NCBI GenBank assembly: GCA_003170295.1
Contig: PNAJ01000076.1
Coordinates: 29,529 to 93,528 of the forward strand
DNA from: Bryobacterales bacterium
GTDB lineage: Bacteria; Acidobacteriota; Terriglobia; Bryobacterales; Bryobacteraceae
Length of the DNA stretch: 64,000 bases
Direction: 5' to 3'
The notes beneath the pieces were generated by a model. It had not been told where the DNA came from, searched no databases, and saw only the letters and a list, made by a program, of their open reading frames with translations. The position numbers and the translations under genes are program-made. Each line of letters begins with the position of its first letter. Position 1 is the first letter of the stretch. This document shows positions 15,950 to 25,256 of this stretch, one piece after another.

Positions 15950-17200
15950 ATGAATCGACGCAATGCTCTTCGTGCAGGCGTGACTCTTTTCGGTGTGCCT
16001 TGGCAGAAAGTGCTGGGCGCCGCTCCCTCTTCTCTGCCGGACGACGCGCTGTTTACCCGCGATCCGGAGACCTACTGGACGCGCATCCGGGACGAGCAAT
16101 TCTTCCTGCCGAAATGGCGATCGTTCCTGAATAACGGCAGCCTGGGCGTGCTGCCGCGACCGGTGTATCAAACCGTGGCGGCGTATCTCGAAAACGCGGC
16201 CGCGCTCGAAACACCGTATCCGTATCCGCGTTGGGGCTACGAGACGCTCGACGAAGAGCGTGAGGAATTGTCGCGCTATCTCGGGTGCAAGAAAGACGAG
16301 CTCGCGCTGATGCACAACGCGACGGAGGCGATGAGCACCGTTGCCGCGGGCCTCGATCTGAAGGCGGGCGACGAAGTCGTGATGAGCAGCCAGGAGCATC
16401 CATCGGGCAAAGCCGGTTGGGCCCAGAAGCAGGCTCGTTTCGGGATTACGGTGCGGGAGGTAACGATTCCTCTGCCGCCCAAGGATCCCGGACAACTGGC
16501 AGACTTGATGATCTCCGCCATTGGACCGAGGACGCGCGTGTTGAGTTTCAGCGGGATCACCAGTCCGACCGGTTTGATCATGCCGATCAAGACTATCTGT
16601 GATGCGGCGCGCGCCAAGGGCGTGATGACGCTGGTCGATGGTGCGCATATGCACGGTCAGATGGCGCTGAAGCTCTCCGATTTACACTGCGATTTTTTTG
16701 CCGGGAGTCCGCACAAGTGGATGTTTGCGTCTGCGGGCTCGGGTTTTCTGTATATTCGCGAAGAGAATCTCGATCGATTGTGGCCATTGAACGTCACCGG
16801 TGGTTGGGACGACAAATCGCTGAAGGCCGCGCGCTTCATGAAGCAGGGGACGAACAACCGGGCGATTTTTGAGGGCATGATGGCGGGTCTACACTTTGCC
16901 CAAGCGGTGGGGCCGGACCGGATCTACGCGCGCATCCATCAGCTCGCGCGGCGGACGTATGAGCGCGCCGCAAGGCTGCCCTACATTCAACTTCTGACGC
17001 CGAATGACGATCGCATGTTCGCGTCGCTGGTGGGTATTGAGTTCAAGAAGGACGCGAGCGCGGTGTGGCAGGAAGCGGCGAAGCGCAAGATTTTCGTGAG
17101 CGCTGGAAAACGCGTCCGGCTCTCTTCGCACATCCATACGCGTCCCGCCGATATCGATCAACTGTTCGACCTGATTGAAGAGAAAATGGGGAAAGCATGA
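15950..17200 (+). CDS. Class V aminotransferase-fold PLP enzyme, secreted
   Basis: 416 residues from ATG 15950 (MNRRNALRAGVTLFG), a twin-arginine-like export signal; an ATG two codons earlier is possible. The PLP enzyme fold of class V is clear: LNNGSLGVLPRPV near the start, HNATEAM, VVMSSQEHPS, VDGAHMHGQ and the PLP lysine in SPHKWMFAS. Closest named relatives are isopenicillin-N epimerase-like and cysteine-desulfurase-like proteins, so the reaction is uncertain. The gene overlaps the downstream esterase by ATGA and is probably under the MarR operator. Confidence 0.88.
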   Translation: MNRRNALRAGVTLFGVPWQKVLGAAPSSLPDDALFTRDPETYWTRIRDEQFFLPKWRSFLNNGSLGVLPRPVYQTVAAYLENAAALETPYPYPRWGYETLDEEREELSRYLGCKKDELALMHNATEAMSTVAAGLDLKAGDEVVMSSQEHPSGKAGWAQKQARFGITVREVTIPLPPKDPGQLADLMISAIGPRTRVLSFSGITSPTGLIMPIKTICDAARAKGVMTLVDGAHMHGQMALKLSDLHCDFFAGSPHKWMFASAGSGFLYIREENLDRLWPLNVTGGWDDKSLKAARFMKQGTNNRAIFEGMMAGLHFAQAVGPDRIYARIHQLARRTYERAARLPYIQLLTPNDDRMFASLVGIEFKKDASAVWQEAAKRKIFVSAGKRVRLSSHIHTRPADIDQLFDLIEEKMGKA

Positions 17201-18405
17201 GACACATCGTATTATTCGGCGGCCTTGTCGCCGCCGCATTCGCCGCCGAGCCGAAATTGACGGATCTGGCTCACAACGCCGCGCAGATTCGTTCCACGTT
17301 GAAGGCTGACGACTTGAAAAAAGGACTCGCCTACGTCGGCGATCACGAAGAGGTGTTGTTCGCAATCGATACCGAGAAAACGCCCGCACTGATTACCGAC
17401 GACGACAAGCCGGTCGCGATGACACGCGGCGACGGGAATTTGTGGACGGCGATCGTGAGGCTGACTCCCGGCCGCTCCCACCAGTTTCACTACGTGATCG
17501 ACGGCGCCGCGTTCGGCGGACGACTCGACATTCCAGTGTTCCTGCCGTCGTCCTATGAGCAGCCGGATGTGCCGCAAGGAAAGATGTCGGACAAGCTGGT
17601 GCACACGAGCAAGGTCTACGACGGAATGCAGAGCGATTACTGGATTTACGTTCCGGCGCAGTACGATCCCGCCAAGCCCGCCGCATTGACGATCTGGCAG
17701 GACGGACAGGGCCACATCGCTCGCAATGGCCCGCGGACGCTCAACGTGCTCGACAATCTTACCTATCAGAAACGCATCCCGGTGATGATTAGCGTGTTTA
17801 TTTCGCCCGGAAAGATCGGCGATAAGGCGATGCGCAGCATCGAGTACGACACGGTGAACGACACCTACGTTCACTTCCTCGACGAGCTTCTGGCCGGCGT
17901 TTACGCGCAATACAACATCCGCAAGGATTCCTACAGCCATGGAATTGCGGGCAGTTCGTCGGGTGGAATCTGCTCGTTCAACGCGGCCTGGCAGCATCCG
18001 GAAGAGTTTTCGCGAGTCCTTTCGACCATCGGCAGCTACACCAGCATTCAGTGGCATCCAGGTCAGATCGACGGCGGCAACGTTTATCCGAACAGGGTTC
18101 GAAAAGAGGCGAAGCGGAATATTCGCGTCTATTTGCAGGACGGCAGCGAGGATCTGGAGAACGATCACGGAAGCTGGCCGCTGCAAAATATCCAGCTCGC
18201 GAATTCGCTCAAGATGAAGGGCTACGATTTTCATCTGGCGTTCGGCAACGGTTCGCACAACGGCGCCGACGCGAATTCGCAGTTGCCGATGTCGCTCGCC
18301 TGGCTGTGGCGCGACTACGACCCGAACAAGACGGAGCAGAATTACGAGCAGGAAACGGCCGAGAAAGCGAAGCCGATGTTCCGGGTCCACATCTACAATA
18401 GATAA
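17197..18405 (+). CDS. Secreted esterase of the enterochelin-esterase (Esterase D) fold
   Basis: 402 residues with signal peptide MRHIVLFGGLVAAAFA. The N-terminal ~115 residues look like an Ig-like or CBM48-type beta domain, then an alpha/beta hydrolase domain has the nucleophile elbow AGSSSGG (near 250), an Asp in LQDGSEDLEN and the likely catalytic His in NGSHNGADAN. Members cleave ferric-siderophore, feruloyl or other esters; the substrate is unknown. It overlaps the upstream PLP enzyme by ATGA, so the two form a transcription unit. Confidence 0.88.
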   Translation: MRHIVLFGGLVAAAFAAEPKLTDLAHNAAQIRSTLKADDLKKGLAYVGDHEEVLFAIDTEKTPALITDDDKPVAMTRGDGNLWTAIVRLTPGRSHQFHYVIDGAAFGGRLDIPVFLPSSYEQPDVPQGKMSDKLVHTSKVYDGMQSDYWIYVPAQYDPAKPAALTIWQDGQGHIARNGPRTLNVLDNLTYQKRIPVMISVFISPGKIGDKAMRSIEYDTVNDTYVHFLDELLAGVYAQYNIRKDSYSHGIAGSSSGGICSFNAAWQHPEEFSRVLSTIGSYTSIQWHPGQIDGGNVYPNRVRKEAKRNIRVYLQDGSEDLENDHGSWPLQNIQLANSLKMKGYDFHLAFGNGSHNGADANSQLPMSLAWLWRDYDPNKTEQNYEQETAEKAKPMFRVHIYNR

Positions 18406-18407
18406 GA

Positions 18408-19832
18408 ATGTACTTTCAGCAGTTCTATCTCACCTGCCTATCGCATGCGTCGTACATGCTCGGATCGGAAGGCGTTGCCGCGATGGTGGATCCGCAGAGG
18501 GATGTTTCGCTCTATGTGGACGAGGCGGCAGCCCAGGGTCTGAAGATCGAGTACATCATAGAGACTCATCTGCACGCCGATTTTGTGAGCGGGCATCGCG
18601 AGCTCGCGGAGCGGACCGGTGCGAAGATTTATCTGGGCGCGCGAGCGGGAGCCACATTTCCGCACGTCGATGCGCGCGACGGCGACGAAATCCGGTTCGG
18701 CCGCGTTGTTCTGCGGTTTCTCGAAACTCCGGGCCATACCATTGAGAGCGTGTCGGTCGCGGTCACGGACCTGGACCGTCGCGAAACTCCGTACGCGGTG
18801 CTTACGGGAGACACGCTGTTCATCGGCGACGTGGGCCGGCCCGATCTGTCGCCAGATTTGACGCCCCAGCAGCTAGCCGGAATGCTGTTCGACAGCCTGC
18901 ATCGGAAACTACTGCCGCTCGGAGACGATGTCGAAGTGTATCCGGCGCACGGCGCGGGGTCGTTGTGCGGCAAGCAGATGCGTCCGGAGCGCCAGTCGAC
19001 GATAGGCAAGGAGCGCGCCCTCAACTACGCTTTACGTCCCGCATCGAAGGATGAATTCGTGCGACTGCTCACTGCCGAGTTGCCGGAGAGGCCAGGGTAC
19101 TTCGCGCTGGACGCCGAAATTAATCGCAGCGGAGCACCGGCGTTGACGGAGATGAAGCCGATACCGGAATTGACGGCGGAGCAGATTCCGCCGGGCGCGA
19201 TCGTTCTGGACACCAGGCCGTCGCCGCAGTTTTTTGCGGGTCATATTCCGGGTGCGGTTCACATCGCGTTGGCCGGGCAGTATGCGTCGTTCGCGGCGAC
19301 GATTCTCGGGCTGGAGAAGCATATCGTTCTGGTCGCCGAGGACGAAGAGCATCTTCAAGAGTCGCGCTTACGCCTGGCTCGGGTCGGAATCGAGCGCGTA
19401 ATCGGATCGCTCAAAGGTGGGATGCCACAGTGGACTGGTCCGGTCGCGGAGATTCATCAAGTATCCGCCGAGGATCTGCGCCGCGAAATGGCGGACATTC
19501 AGATTGTCGATGTGCGCCGCGAGGCTGAATTCGCGGATGGACATATTGAGGGCGCAAAGCTGATGCCTCTCCATAAGCTCGAATCTCTGATTTCGACACT
19601 CGATCACGACCGGCCAATCGCGGTGCACTGCAAGGGAGGCTATCGCAGTGCGATCGGATGCAGCCTGATTCAGCGCGCGGGGTATGAGAATGTCATGAAC
19701 GTGATCGGAGGATTTGACGCGTGGCGGGCGTGTGGGCTGCCCGAGTCTAAATCGGCTGCTGTCCCGACGCCATCGCACTCCGCTTCTTCCGGCGTTCCAT
19801 CCGAAGCAATTCCCGGCGCCTCCGGAGTTTGA
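18408..19832 (+). CDS. Persulfide dioxygenase-rhodanese fusion (ETHE1-like MBL plus two rhodanese domains)
   Basis: 474 residues. The metallo-beta-lactamase domain (1-250) has THLHADFVSGH (His54, His56, Asp58), GHTIESV, TGDTLFIGDVGRPDL and YPAHGAGS. Two rhodanese domains follow. The first (about 265-350) lacks the catalytic Cys; the second has AVHCKGGYRSA with Cys near 408 and so is active. Such fusions oxidise glutathione persulfide to sulfite and handle sulfane sulfur in H2S breakdown. It starts two bases after the esterase stop. The last ~28 residues are low complexity, and the 3' end overlaps the convergent pgsA gene by 86 bp. Confidence 0.92.
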   Translation: MYFQQFYLTCLSHASYMLGSEGVAAMVDPQRDVSLYVDEAAAQGLKIEYIIETHLHADFVSGHRELAERTGAKIYLGARAGATFPHVDARDGDEIRFGRVVLRFLETPGHTIESVSVAVTDLDRRETPYAVLTGDTLFIGDVGRPDLSPDLTPQQLAGMLFDSLHRKLLPLGDDVEVYPAHGAGSLCGKQMRPERQSTIGKERALNYALRPASKDEFVRLLTAELPERPGYFALDAEINRSGAPALTEMKPIPELTAEQIPPGAIVLDTRPSPQFFAGHIPGAVHIALAGQYASFAATILGLEKHIVLVAEDEEHLQESRLRLARVGIERVIGSLKGGMPQWTGPVAEIHQVSAEDLRREMADIQIVDVRREAEFADGHIEGAKLMPLHKLESLISTLDHDRPIAVHCKGGYRSAIGCSLIQRAGYENVMNVIGGFDAWRACGLPESKSAAVPTPSHSASSGVPSEAIPGASGV

Positions 19833-20394
19833 CCGAATCGTCCACGCGGCGCCAGAAGGTGCGGAAATAATCCGCGGCCGAAACGATGCCGAACAGCATC
19901 ACTACCCACATGCCTATGACGGCGGGTTCGCTGAGCCATGGCCAGCGGATGCTGCCAATCACCAGCGCGATCGCGAACACCTGAGCCGCCATTTTCGACT
20001 TTCCCAGGTCGCTGGCCGCGATGGTGTAGCCTCCCGCCGAGGCGATCGATCGCAGACCGGACACGGCGAATTCCCGGCCGATAATCAGAATGACCATCCA
20101 CGCCGGCACGCGATGGATGTCGACCAGCGAGATGAGCGCCGCCGAAACCAGCAGCTTATCGGCGATGGGATCGAGCAGCGTTCCCACCGTGGTCACCTGC
20201 CCCAGGCGTCGCGCGAGAAAACCGTCCAAAAGATCCGTTGCGGCGGCGGCTAGAAACACACAGAGCGCGAAGACTTCGCGGGAAACCGGCACCCACTTGT
20301 CCCAGTTCACACTGCTGCCATCCGCCAGAAGCGCGGCGACCAGCAGAGGCACGAGGAAGATTCGCGCCAGCGTAAGTAAATTGGGCAGATTCAT
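19747..20394 (-). CDS. pgsA: CDP-diacylglycerol-glycerol-3-phosphate 3-phosphatidyltransferase
   Basis: 215 residues. The CDP-alcohol phosphotransferase motif DG..AR...G....G...D is complete within DLLDGFLARRLGQ then TVGTLLDPIADK. The N-terminus MNLPNLLTLARIFLVPLLV is typical of PgsA. The enzyme makes phosphatidylglycerol phosphate at the inner membrane. The basic C-terminal tail (RRRRELLRMERRKKR) is an extra cytoplasmic segment. The 3' end overlaps the persulfide dioxygenase gene on the opposite strand. Confidence 0.95.
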   Translation of the reverse strand: MNLPNLLTLARIFLVPLLVAALLADGSSVNWDKWVPVSREVFALCVFLAAAATDLLDGFLARRLGQVTTVGTLLDPIADKLLVSAALISLVDIHRVPAWMVILIIGREFAVSGLRSIASAGGYTIAASDLGKSKMAAQVFAIALVIGSIRWPWLSEPAVIGMWVVMLFGIVSAADYFRTFWRRVDDSVKLRRRRELLRMERRKKRSAMASGQQPI

Positions 20395-20407
20395 CCCGAT
20401 TCTAAGA

Positions 20408-20965
20408 TCATAACCTACTAGGCCCCGGGTTCCAATCTTTTTTCAACATCCCGAACCGCCGAAGGTCGTGGAAACGGCCGTGGAGCAACTGCGCCTCGCG
20501 GACCAACCCCTCCTCGGTGAACCCTAACCGCTGGGCCACGGCGCAGCTCTTTTCGTTGCCTTTCGCGCAATGAATCGCCACGCGGTTCAGATCCATCTCG
20601 CATAGCAGATGCGTCACAAGGACGCGGCACGCAGCGGTCATGACGCCCCGGCCTTGAAAAGCGCGGCCGAGCCAGTAGCCGATTTCGCCCTTGCGATTCA
20701 GCAGGTCGAGCTGGTGGGTTCCGACAACGCCGCAGAACTGTCGCTCGCTCCAAATTCCGGCCGCGAAGCCCTTATTCGCCGCGAACTGCTCTAGCGAGGA
20801 TCGGATAAAGCTGAGCGTGTCGTCCTGAGTCTCAGTCGCGTCCACCCAGGGGAGCCATTCCCGCAGATAGGCGCGATCCCGATCTACCAGCGAGAACACC
20901 TCTGCCGCATGGCGCTCCTCAAGCAACTGCAAATAGACGTTTTCGCGTACCTGAGCCCGAAACAT
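20408..20965 (-). CDS. GNAT N-acetyltransferase, RimJ/RimL/ribosomal-protein type
   Basis: 185 residues. GNAT motif A is seen in EIGYWLGRAFQGRGVMTAAC and motif B in DLNRVAIHCAKGNEKSCAVAQRLGF, as in RimJ/RimL and YdaF/SpeG-like enzymes. It would transfer acetyl from acetyl-CoA to an amine or a protein N-terminus. The start is 13 bases upstream of pgsA on the same strand. Confidence 0.9.
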   Translation of the reverse strand: MFRAQVRENVYLQLLEERHAAEVFSLVDRDRAYLREWLPWVDATETQDDTLSFIRSSLEQFAANKGFAAGIWSERQFCGVVGTHQLDLLNRKGEIGYWLGRAFQGRGVMTAACRVLVTHLLCEMDLNRVAIHCAKGNEKSCAVAQRLGFTEEGLVREAQLLHGRFHDLRRFGMLKKDWNPGPSRL

Positions 20966-20992
20966 GGTCTATTGTAACGTCCGACCCGGTGG

Positions 20993-21012
20993 GGCAGGCG
21001 GTTTCGCCTGCC
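20993..21012 (-). terminator. Hairpin after hflX
   Basis: GGCAGGCG and CGCCTGCC form an 8-bp perfect stem with a 4-base loop, beginning at the hflX stop codon. There is no strong T-tract, so it may be a repeat element as well as a terminator. Confidence 0.55.
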
Positions 21013-22310
21013 TATTGCGCGTGTATGAGGTATTTTTCGAGCTTGCGTTTGATCGACGCTGGCGTCAGCGCTTCCACTTCGCACGACTCTCCGGTGTAGC
21101 GGGTCGCCGTGACGCGCCCATGCTCATGCAATAGATGCAAGGGAGCTCCTTCGGCGATCGGAAAGTGGAACAAGCACTTCGAAACGGGATCCAGCACCAA
21201 TGTTTCATCGATCTTCTGAAGCAGCGCTTCAAATCCGTCACCGGTCCGGGCCGAGATCGCGACCGCACCCGCGGGTTGGTGGTCCGGATCACTCAAGATC
21301 CGCCGGGCAATCGACGCTGTATCCGGATCTCCGGGAATCTTGTCGATCTTGTTCAGCACCAGGATCTGCGGCGTGGCGGCGGCGCCGATTTCACTCAGGG
21401 TCGCAAGGACGTGTGAGGTTTGCCGCGCCGCTTCAGGCGAGCTGGAATCGACCACATGAAGGAGCAGCTCGGCCTCGACCACCTCTTCGAGCGTGGCGCG
21501 AAACGCCTTCACCAGGGTTGTCGGAAGATTGCGGATGAACCCGACGGTATCGCTCATTAGCGTCCGTCGGTGCGATGGGAGCGTAACGTGGCGCACGGTT
21601 GGATCGAGCGTCGCAAACATCTTCGCGTCGGTCAGCACTTCCGCGCCGGTCAGCCGGTTGAAGAGGGTCGATTTTCCCGCGTTCGTATACCCAACCAGAG
21701 CGATGGTTGCGAGAGGAACGGCCTGCCGTTGCCGCCTCTGAGTAGTTCTGCCGCCGCGCACCCGTTCGAGCGATCGATGGATTGCGGAGATGCGCTGATG
21801 AATCCTGCGCCGGTCCGTTTCGAGCTTGGTTTCACCGGGACCTCGGGTACCGATACCGCCTCCCAGCCGCGACATCGCCGCTCCGTGGCCAGTAAGTCTG
21901 GGCAACAGATAGTTCAGTTGCGCCAGTTCAACTTGCAGCTTACCTTCGCGGGTTCGGGCCCGACGCGCGAAAATGTCGAGGATCAACTGCGTCCGGTCGA
22001 GCACCTTGACGTCGAGCGCTTTTTCGAGATTGCGCTGCTGGGTGGGCGATAACTCGCGGTCGAAGATGACCGTTGTCGCTTCGTGGTAGAGGACCTGCGC
22101 CTTCAGTTCCTCTACTTTGCCGGAGCCGACGAACGTCGCCGAATCGACACGCCCTCGGGATTGGATTTGCCGCTCGGCGACCCGCGCACCCGCGGACATC
22201 GCGAGCGCGGCGAGCTCTTCCATCGAGTCCTCCGCGCTGATCAACTCCGCTCCGGAGCGGCTCGTCAGATGCAAGCCGACTAGAATTGCTACTTCTTCGC
22301 CTGTTGCCAA
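21012..22310 (-). CDS. hflX: GTPase HflX
   Basis: 432 residues from a TTG start. The HflX N-terminal domain (TFVGSGKVEELK, then DRTQLILDIFARRARTREGK) is followed by the conserved RLGGGIGTRGPGE linker and a GTPase domain with GYTNAGKSTL (G1), DTVGFIRNLP (G3) and NKID (G4). HflX binds ribosomes and rescues or splits stalled 70S particles. It lies nine bases downstream of hfq, the common hfq-hflX arrangement. Confidence 0.96.
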   Translation of the reverse strand: MATGEEVAILVGLHLTSRSGAELISAEDSMEELAALAMSAGARVAERQIQSRGRVDSATFVGSGKVEELKAQVLYHEATTVIFDRELSPTQQRNLEKALDVKVLDRTQLILDIFARRARTREGKLQVELAQLNYLLPRLTGHGAAMSRLGGGIGTRGPGETKLETDRRRIHQRISAIHRSLERVRGGRTTQRRQRQAVPLATIALVGYTNAGKSTLFNRLTGAEVLTDAKMFATLDPTVRHVTLPSHRRTLMSDTVGFIRNLPTTLVKAFRATLEEVVEAELLLHVVDSSSPEAARQTSHVLATLSEIGAAATPQILVLNKIDKIPGDPDTASIARRILSDPDHQPAGAVAISARTGDGFEALLQKIDETLVLDPVSKCLFHFPIAEGAPLHLLHEHGRVTATRYTGESCEVEALTPASIKRKLEKYLIHAQ

Positions 22311-22319
22311 ATGATCGCG

Positions 22320-22607
22320 CTATTCCGAGTCTGTGACGGGAACCCCTGGAGCCGCGTGAGCGGCCACCGAGGCCGAGTTCGACTGGGCCGGAGCATGAAA
22401 TGGCTTCGACACCACAACCGTCGAGATGGCGTGCTTGAAAATCAGTTGCTCCTGATTATTCGTCTCCAGAATCACCGAGTACTTATCGAAACTCTTGATC
22501 CGGCCGGAAAGCTTCACCCCGCTCATTAAGTAGATGGTCAGGAACGTTTTATCTTTGCGAGCATTGTTAAGAAATGCTTCTTGTATGTTTTGAGCCTGCT
22601 TCTCCAT
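22320..22607 (-). CDS. hfq: RNA chaperone Hfq
   Basis: 95 residues from ATG 22607 ([19 protein letters not shown]); an ATG 15 bases upstream is possible but lacks a ribosome site. Sm1 ([20 protein letters not shown]) and Sm2 (IFKHAIST, usual YKHAIST) are present. The Ala/Pro/Ser-rich C-terminal tail is disordered. Hfq pairs small RNAs with mRNAs and forms a hexamer. Followed by hflX. Confidence 0.97.
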   Translation of the reverse strand: MEKQAQNIQEAFLNNARKDKTFLTIYLMSGVKLSGRIKSFDKYSVILETNNQEQLIFKHAISTVVVSKPFHAPAQSNSASVAAHAAPGVPVTDSE

Positions 22608-22669
22608 GGGAGCTTCTTTCATAAGTTTAATGGATCAGCCGTTTCCTTATTCTACATCGTTGTCACAGT

Positions 22670-23728
22670 TTATTCACGTTCAATCTGCACCAGTGTATCT
22701 CTCGGGGCGGCTAACATGCGCCTCGGCAACTTTGCTCCGTAAACCAATCGTTCGATGACGGGAACCACGCGCCGTACCCATTTTCCATGCAGGACCAGAC
22801 TTCCGGCAACCAGGAGCGGATGCGGGATCGCGACGCAGCAACGGGCGCACATGTCGATTTCGCCCGCCCTCCCCTCGGCGTGAAGGCGCCGTAATCGGCG
22901 CATTTCGCCGGAATTGTTAATCTGATCCAGGCTTTGCTCCGGCAAACGGCCGATCGGCTCGCCATCCAGCATGTAGCTCTGGCAGCACGGGAACACACGG
23001 CCGTCGTGTTTCACGTAGACTGGGCCGCGCCACAAATAATGGCAAACCCTTGAACCTGCGCCAGTTCGCGCCGCTTCCGGCTGCAGAACGTTGGTTTCGT
23101 CCTCCTTGATCCGAACCTGATCGACGCCCGGCACCGCAGTCCAGAAGCGCTTAAACTCCTGCACTTCATGCGCGTTGTTCTGCATGCGGATCATCTGCAC
23201 GACAATCTGTATTTTGGCGTTTTTTTGGTGTTTTAAGGTCGAAAAACGCACAAAATTGTCACGAACACGGTCAAATTTGGCACCTTTTCGATACACCTCG
23301 AAGGATTCTTTCGATGCGCCGTCGAAGCTGAGGGTGATGTGCGCGAGCGGCGTCGAAAGTAACTTCTCCGCGGTAACCTCGTCGAGGAGCACGCCATTGG
23401 TCGAAAGCAGAGTCGAGATTCCGTGGCGCTCACAATACTCGATTCGATCGAATATTTTGGGATCGAGCAGAGGTTCTCCCAGTCCGATCAGCATCATGTG
23501 TTCGCCAGTGCGCGCGGCGCCCTTGATGAGCGCATCGAACACCGCATCGTTCATGTCCTCTTTTGGCTGCGGATGCGTCTCCCGAGGACACATCGGGCAG
23601 TAGAGATTGCACTTCGCCGTCGTTTCGACGATATACTCGACCGGTAGCGCGGGCACACGCTCGCGGCGGAGCAGATAGGACCACAGAAGCTTTGCGCGAT
23701 TTATAAGCCGCATGCGCTTCTCTATCAT
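22670..23728 (-). CDS. Radical SAM/SPASM domain protein
   Basis: About 352 residues from ATG 23728 (MIEKRMRLINRAKLLW); a GTG at 23749 would add seven. The [4Fe-4S] motif CNLYCPMC (CxxxCxxC) is near residue 40. A TIM-barrel (LIGLGEPLLDPKIF, LSTNGVLL, ITLSFDGAS) and a C-terminal SPASM cluster region (CHYLWRGPVYVKHDGRVFPC, then CARCC) follow. SPASM proteins modify peptides or sugars and bind extra Fe-S clusters; the substrate is unknown. No peptide substrate gene was noticed beside it. Confidence 0.88.
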   Translation of the reverse strand: MIEKRMRLINRAKLLWSYLLRRERVPALPVEYIVETTAKCNLYCPMCPRETHPQPKEDMNDAVFDALIKGAARTGEHMMLIGLGEPLLDPKIFDRIEYCERHGISTLLSTNGVLLDEVTAEKLLSTPLAHITLSFDGASKESFEVYRKGAKFDRVRDNFVRFSTLKHQKNAKIQIVVQMIRMQNNAHEVQEFKRFWTAVPGVDQVRIKEDETNVLQPEAARTGAGSRVCHYLWRGPVYVKHDGRVFPCCQSYMLDGEPIGRLPEQSLDQINNSGEMRRLRRLHAEGRAGEIDMCARCCVAIPHPLLVAGSLVLHGKWVRRVVPVIERLVYGAKLPRRMLAAPRDTLVQIERE

Positions 23729-23761
23729 CTCATTAGGAGCCGACCCCACGAGTCAGGAGCT

Positions 23762-24427
23762 ATGCTTAAGGCAGCAAAGATGTCCGAGCTAGTCAGGATC
23801 GAAAACCAGCTTTCAACGTTTAGTCCCGTGAGTGGCGCGCCGATGCGCCGCTCGGCCACGGTGTTCTGGCTTCAGGGAATCACTCTTATATGGATGCTGG
23901 TCGAGTGCGGTCTGTCACTCTATGCGGCAGAGGCGGCACGCAGCCCCGCAATGCTCGCATTCGGCTCCGATAGCTTCGTGGAGCTATTGTCCGCGGGGGT
24001 GGTGCTTTTGCAGTTTGTGCCTCAAGTTTCCATTTCCGAACGGTACGCCGCTCGTGCTGCTGGCGCTCTACTGTTCGCTCTTGCTCTTATTGTCTCCATC
24101 ATGGCAATTGGTTCCTTGGCGTTGCGCCTGCGCCCTGAAACAAGCCGCCTCGGAATCGGAATCACTCTGGCTGCCTTGATCGTGATGCCGATTTTGGCGA
24201 AGCTGAAGCGCTGGGAAGCACGCCGTAGCAACAATCCGGCGCTCGCGGCCGATGCAGTGCAATCGGCCACTTGTGCTTATCTGGCCGTTACTGCGTTAGC
24301 TGGCTTGGCGATAAATGCACTTTTCCATATCGCCTGGTGTGATTCACTTGCCGCGCTGGTGGCCGTACCTGTGCTCCTGAAGGAAGGCCGGGCAGCCTGG
24401 CACGGAAGAGTTTGCGGTTGCTGTTGA
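23762..24427 (+). CDS. CDF-like cation transporter membrane domain (no cytoplasmic domain)
   Basis: 221 residues with about six membrane helices. AFGSDSFVELLSAG and ALAADAVQSATCAYL correspond to the two metal-binding helices of cation diffusion facilitators, but the usual HxxxD/DxxxD ligands are only partly kept. The cytoplasmic C-terminal domain of CDF transporters is absent; the tail ends in a Cys-rich GRVCGCC that could bind metal. Role inferred: heavy-metal-related membrane protein. The next gene begins eight bases after its stop. Confidence 0.7.
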   Translation: MLKAAKMSELVRIENQLSTFSPVSGAPMRRSATVFWLQGITLIWMLVECGLSLYAAEAARSPAMLAFGSDSFVELLSAGVVLLQFVPQVSISERYAARAAGALLFALALIVSIMAIGSLALRLRPETSRLGIGITLAALIVMPILAKLKRWEARRSNNPALAADAVQSATCAYLAVTALAGLAINALFHIAWCDSLAALVAVPVLLKEGRAAWHGRVCGCC

Positions 24428-24434
24428 GCCCACC

Positions 24435-25256
24435 ATGAAAATCGCTGTGACCGGCGCGTCGGGTTTCCTCGGCAGACGGCTGATGGAGAAACTCGGAAGC
24501 GAGGCGCGAGCAGTCTCCGTGCGGGGCAATCTGGACGGGCTCGCGGGAGCCGATGCCGTAGTTCATCTTGCTGGCGAGCCGGTCGCTCAACGATGGACGA
24601 ACGAGGCTCGCGAAATGATTTGTTCGAGCCGCGTGGAGGGAACGCGCAGACTGGTCGACGCGATGCGCGCCGCTCCACCCGAAGTGTTTGTGAGCGCGTC
24701 GGCGGTCGGGTATTACGGGTCGCGCGGAGATGAAGTGTTGACCGAATCGTCATCGCCGGCCGATGATTTTCTTGGCAATGTTTGTGTCGAGTGGGAGCGG
24801 GAAGCGCGCAAGGCGGAGGAGCTTGGTGTGCGCGTGATCTGCCTGCGTAACGGCATTGTTCTTGGCAACGGCGGCGCCCTGGAAAAAATGATTCTGCCCT
24901 TCAAACTGGGAATCGGCGGCAGGATTGGCGACGGCAACCAGTGGATGCCTTGGATTCATCTGGACGACACGGTCAGCCTGATTGAGTTTGCGATTTCATC
25001 TTCTACGTTGCGGGGTGCGGTCAACGCAACGGGGCCGAATCCGGCGACAAATGTCGAGTTCACGCGCGAACTGGCCGCCGCGCTGCATCGACCCGCGATT
25101 CTTCCCGTGCCAAAATTTGCGCTGCACCTCCTTTATGGAGACATGGCCCAAATCATCTATGCGAGCCAGCGCGTAATTCCCGAAGCTGCGCTGCAAGCTG
25201 GGTACGATTTCCATTACCCAAAGCTCGACGAAGCACTACTTGATATTTTGCGCTGA
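24435..25256 (+). CDS. TIGR01777-family NAD-dependent epimerase (YfcH/SDR39U1-like)
   Basis: 273 residues. The NADP-binding loop is VTGASGFLGRRLM; AVVHLAGEPV, SRVEGTRRLVDA, SASAVGYYGSRGD and MPWIHLDDTV match the YfcH/SDR39U1 family. The active-site tyrosine lies in the SAVGYYG motif. Physiological substrate unknown. The 3' end overlaps the convergent adenosyltransferase by 21 bp. Confidence 0.93.
   Translation: MKIAVTGASGFLGRRLMEKLGSEARAVSVRGNLDGLAGADAVVHLAGEPVAQRWTNEAREMICSSRVEGTRRLVDAMRAAPPEVFVSASAVGYYGSRGDEVLTESSSPADDFLGNVCVEWEREARKAEELGVRVICLRNGIVLGNGGALEKMILPFKLGIGGRIGDGNQWMPWIHLDDTVSLIEFAISSSTLRGAVNATGPNPATNVEFTRELAAALHRPAILPVPKFALHLLYGDMAQIIYASQRVIPEAALQAGYDFHYPKLDEALLDILR

Noticed and set aside
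17212..18390. 392-codon minus-strand frame
   Set aside because: Antisense to the secreted esterase; composition is typical of GC-rich shadow frames.
24425..24470. Possible second selenoprotein at the UGA ending the CDF-like protein after GCC
   Set aside because: No suitable stem-loop at the right distance and the next gene starts eight bases later; Cys-rich tails ending at a normal stop are common in this type.
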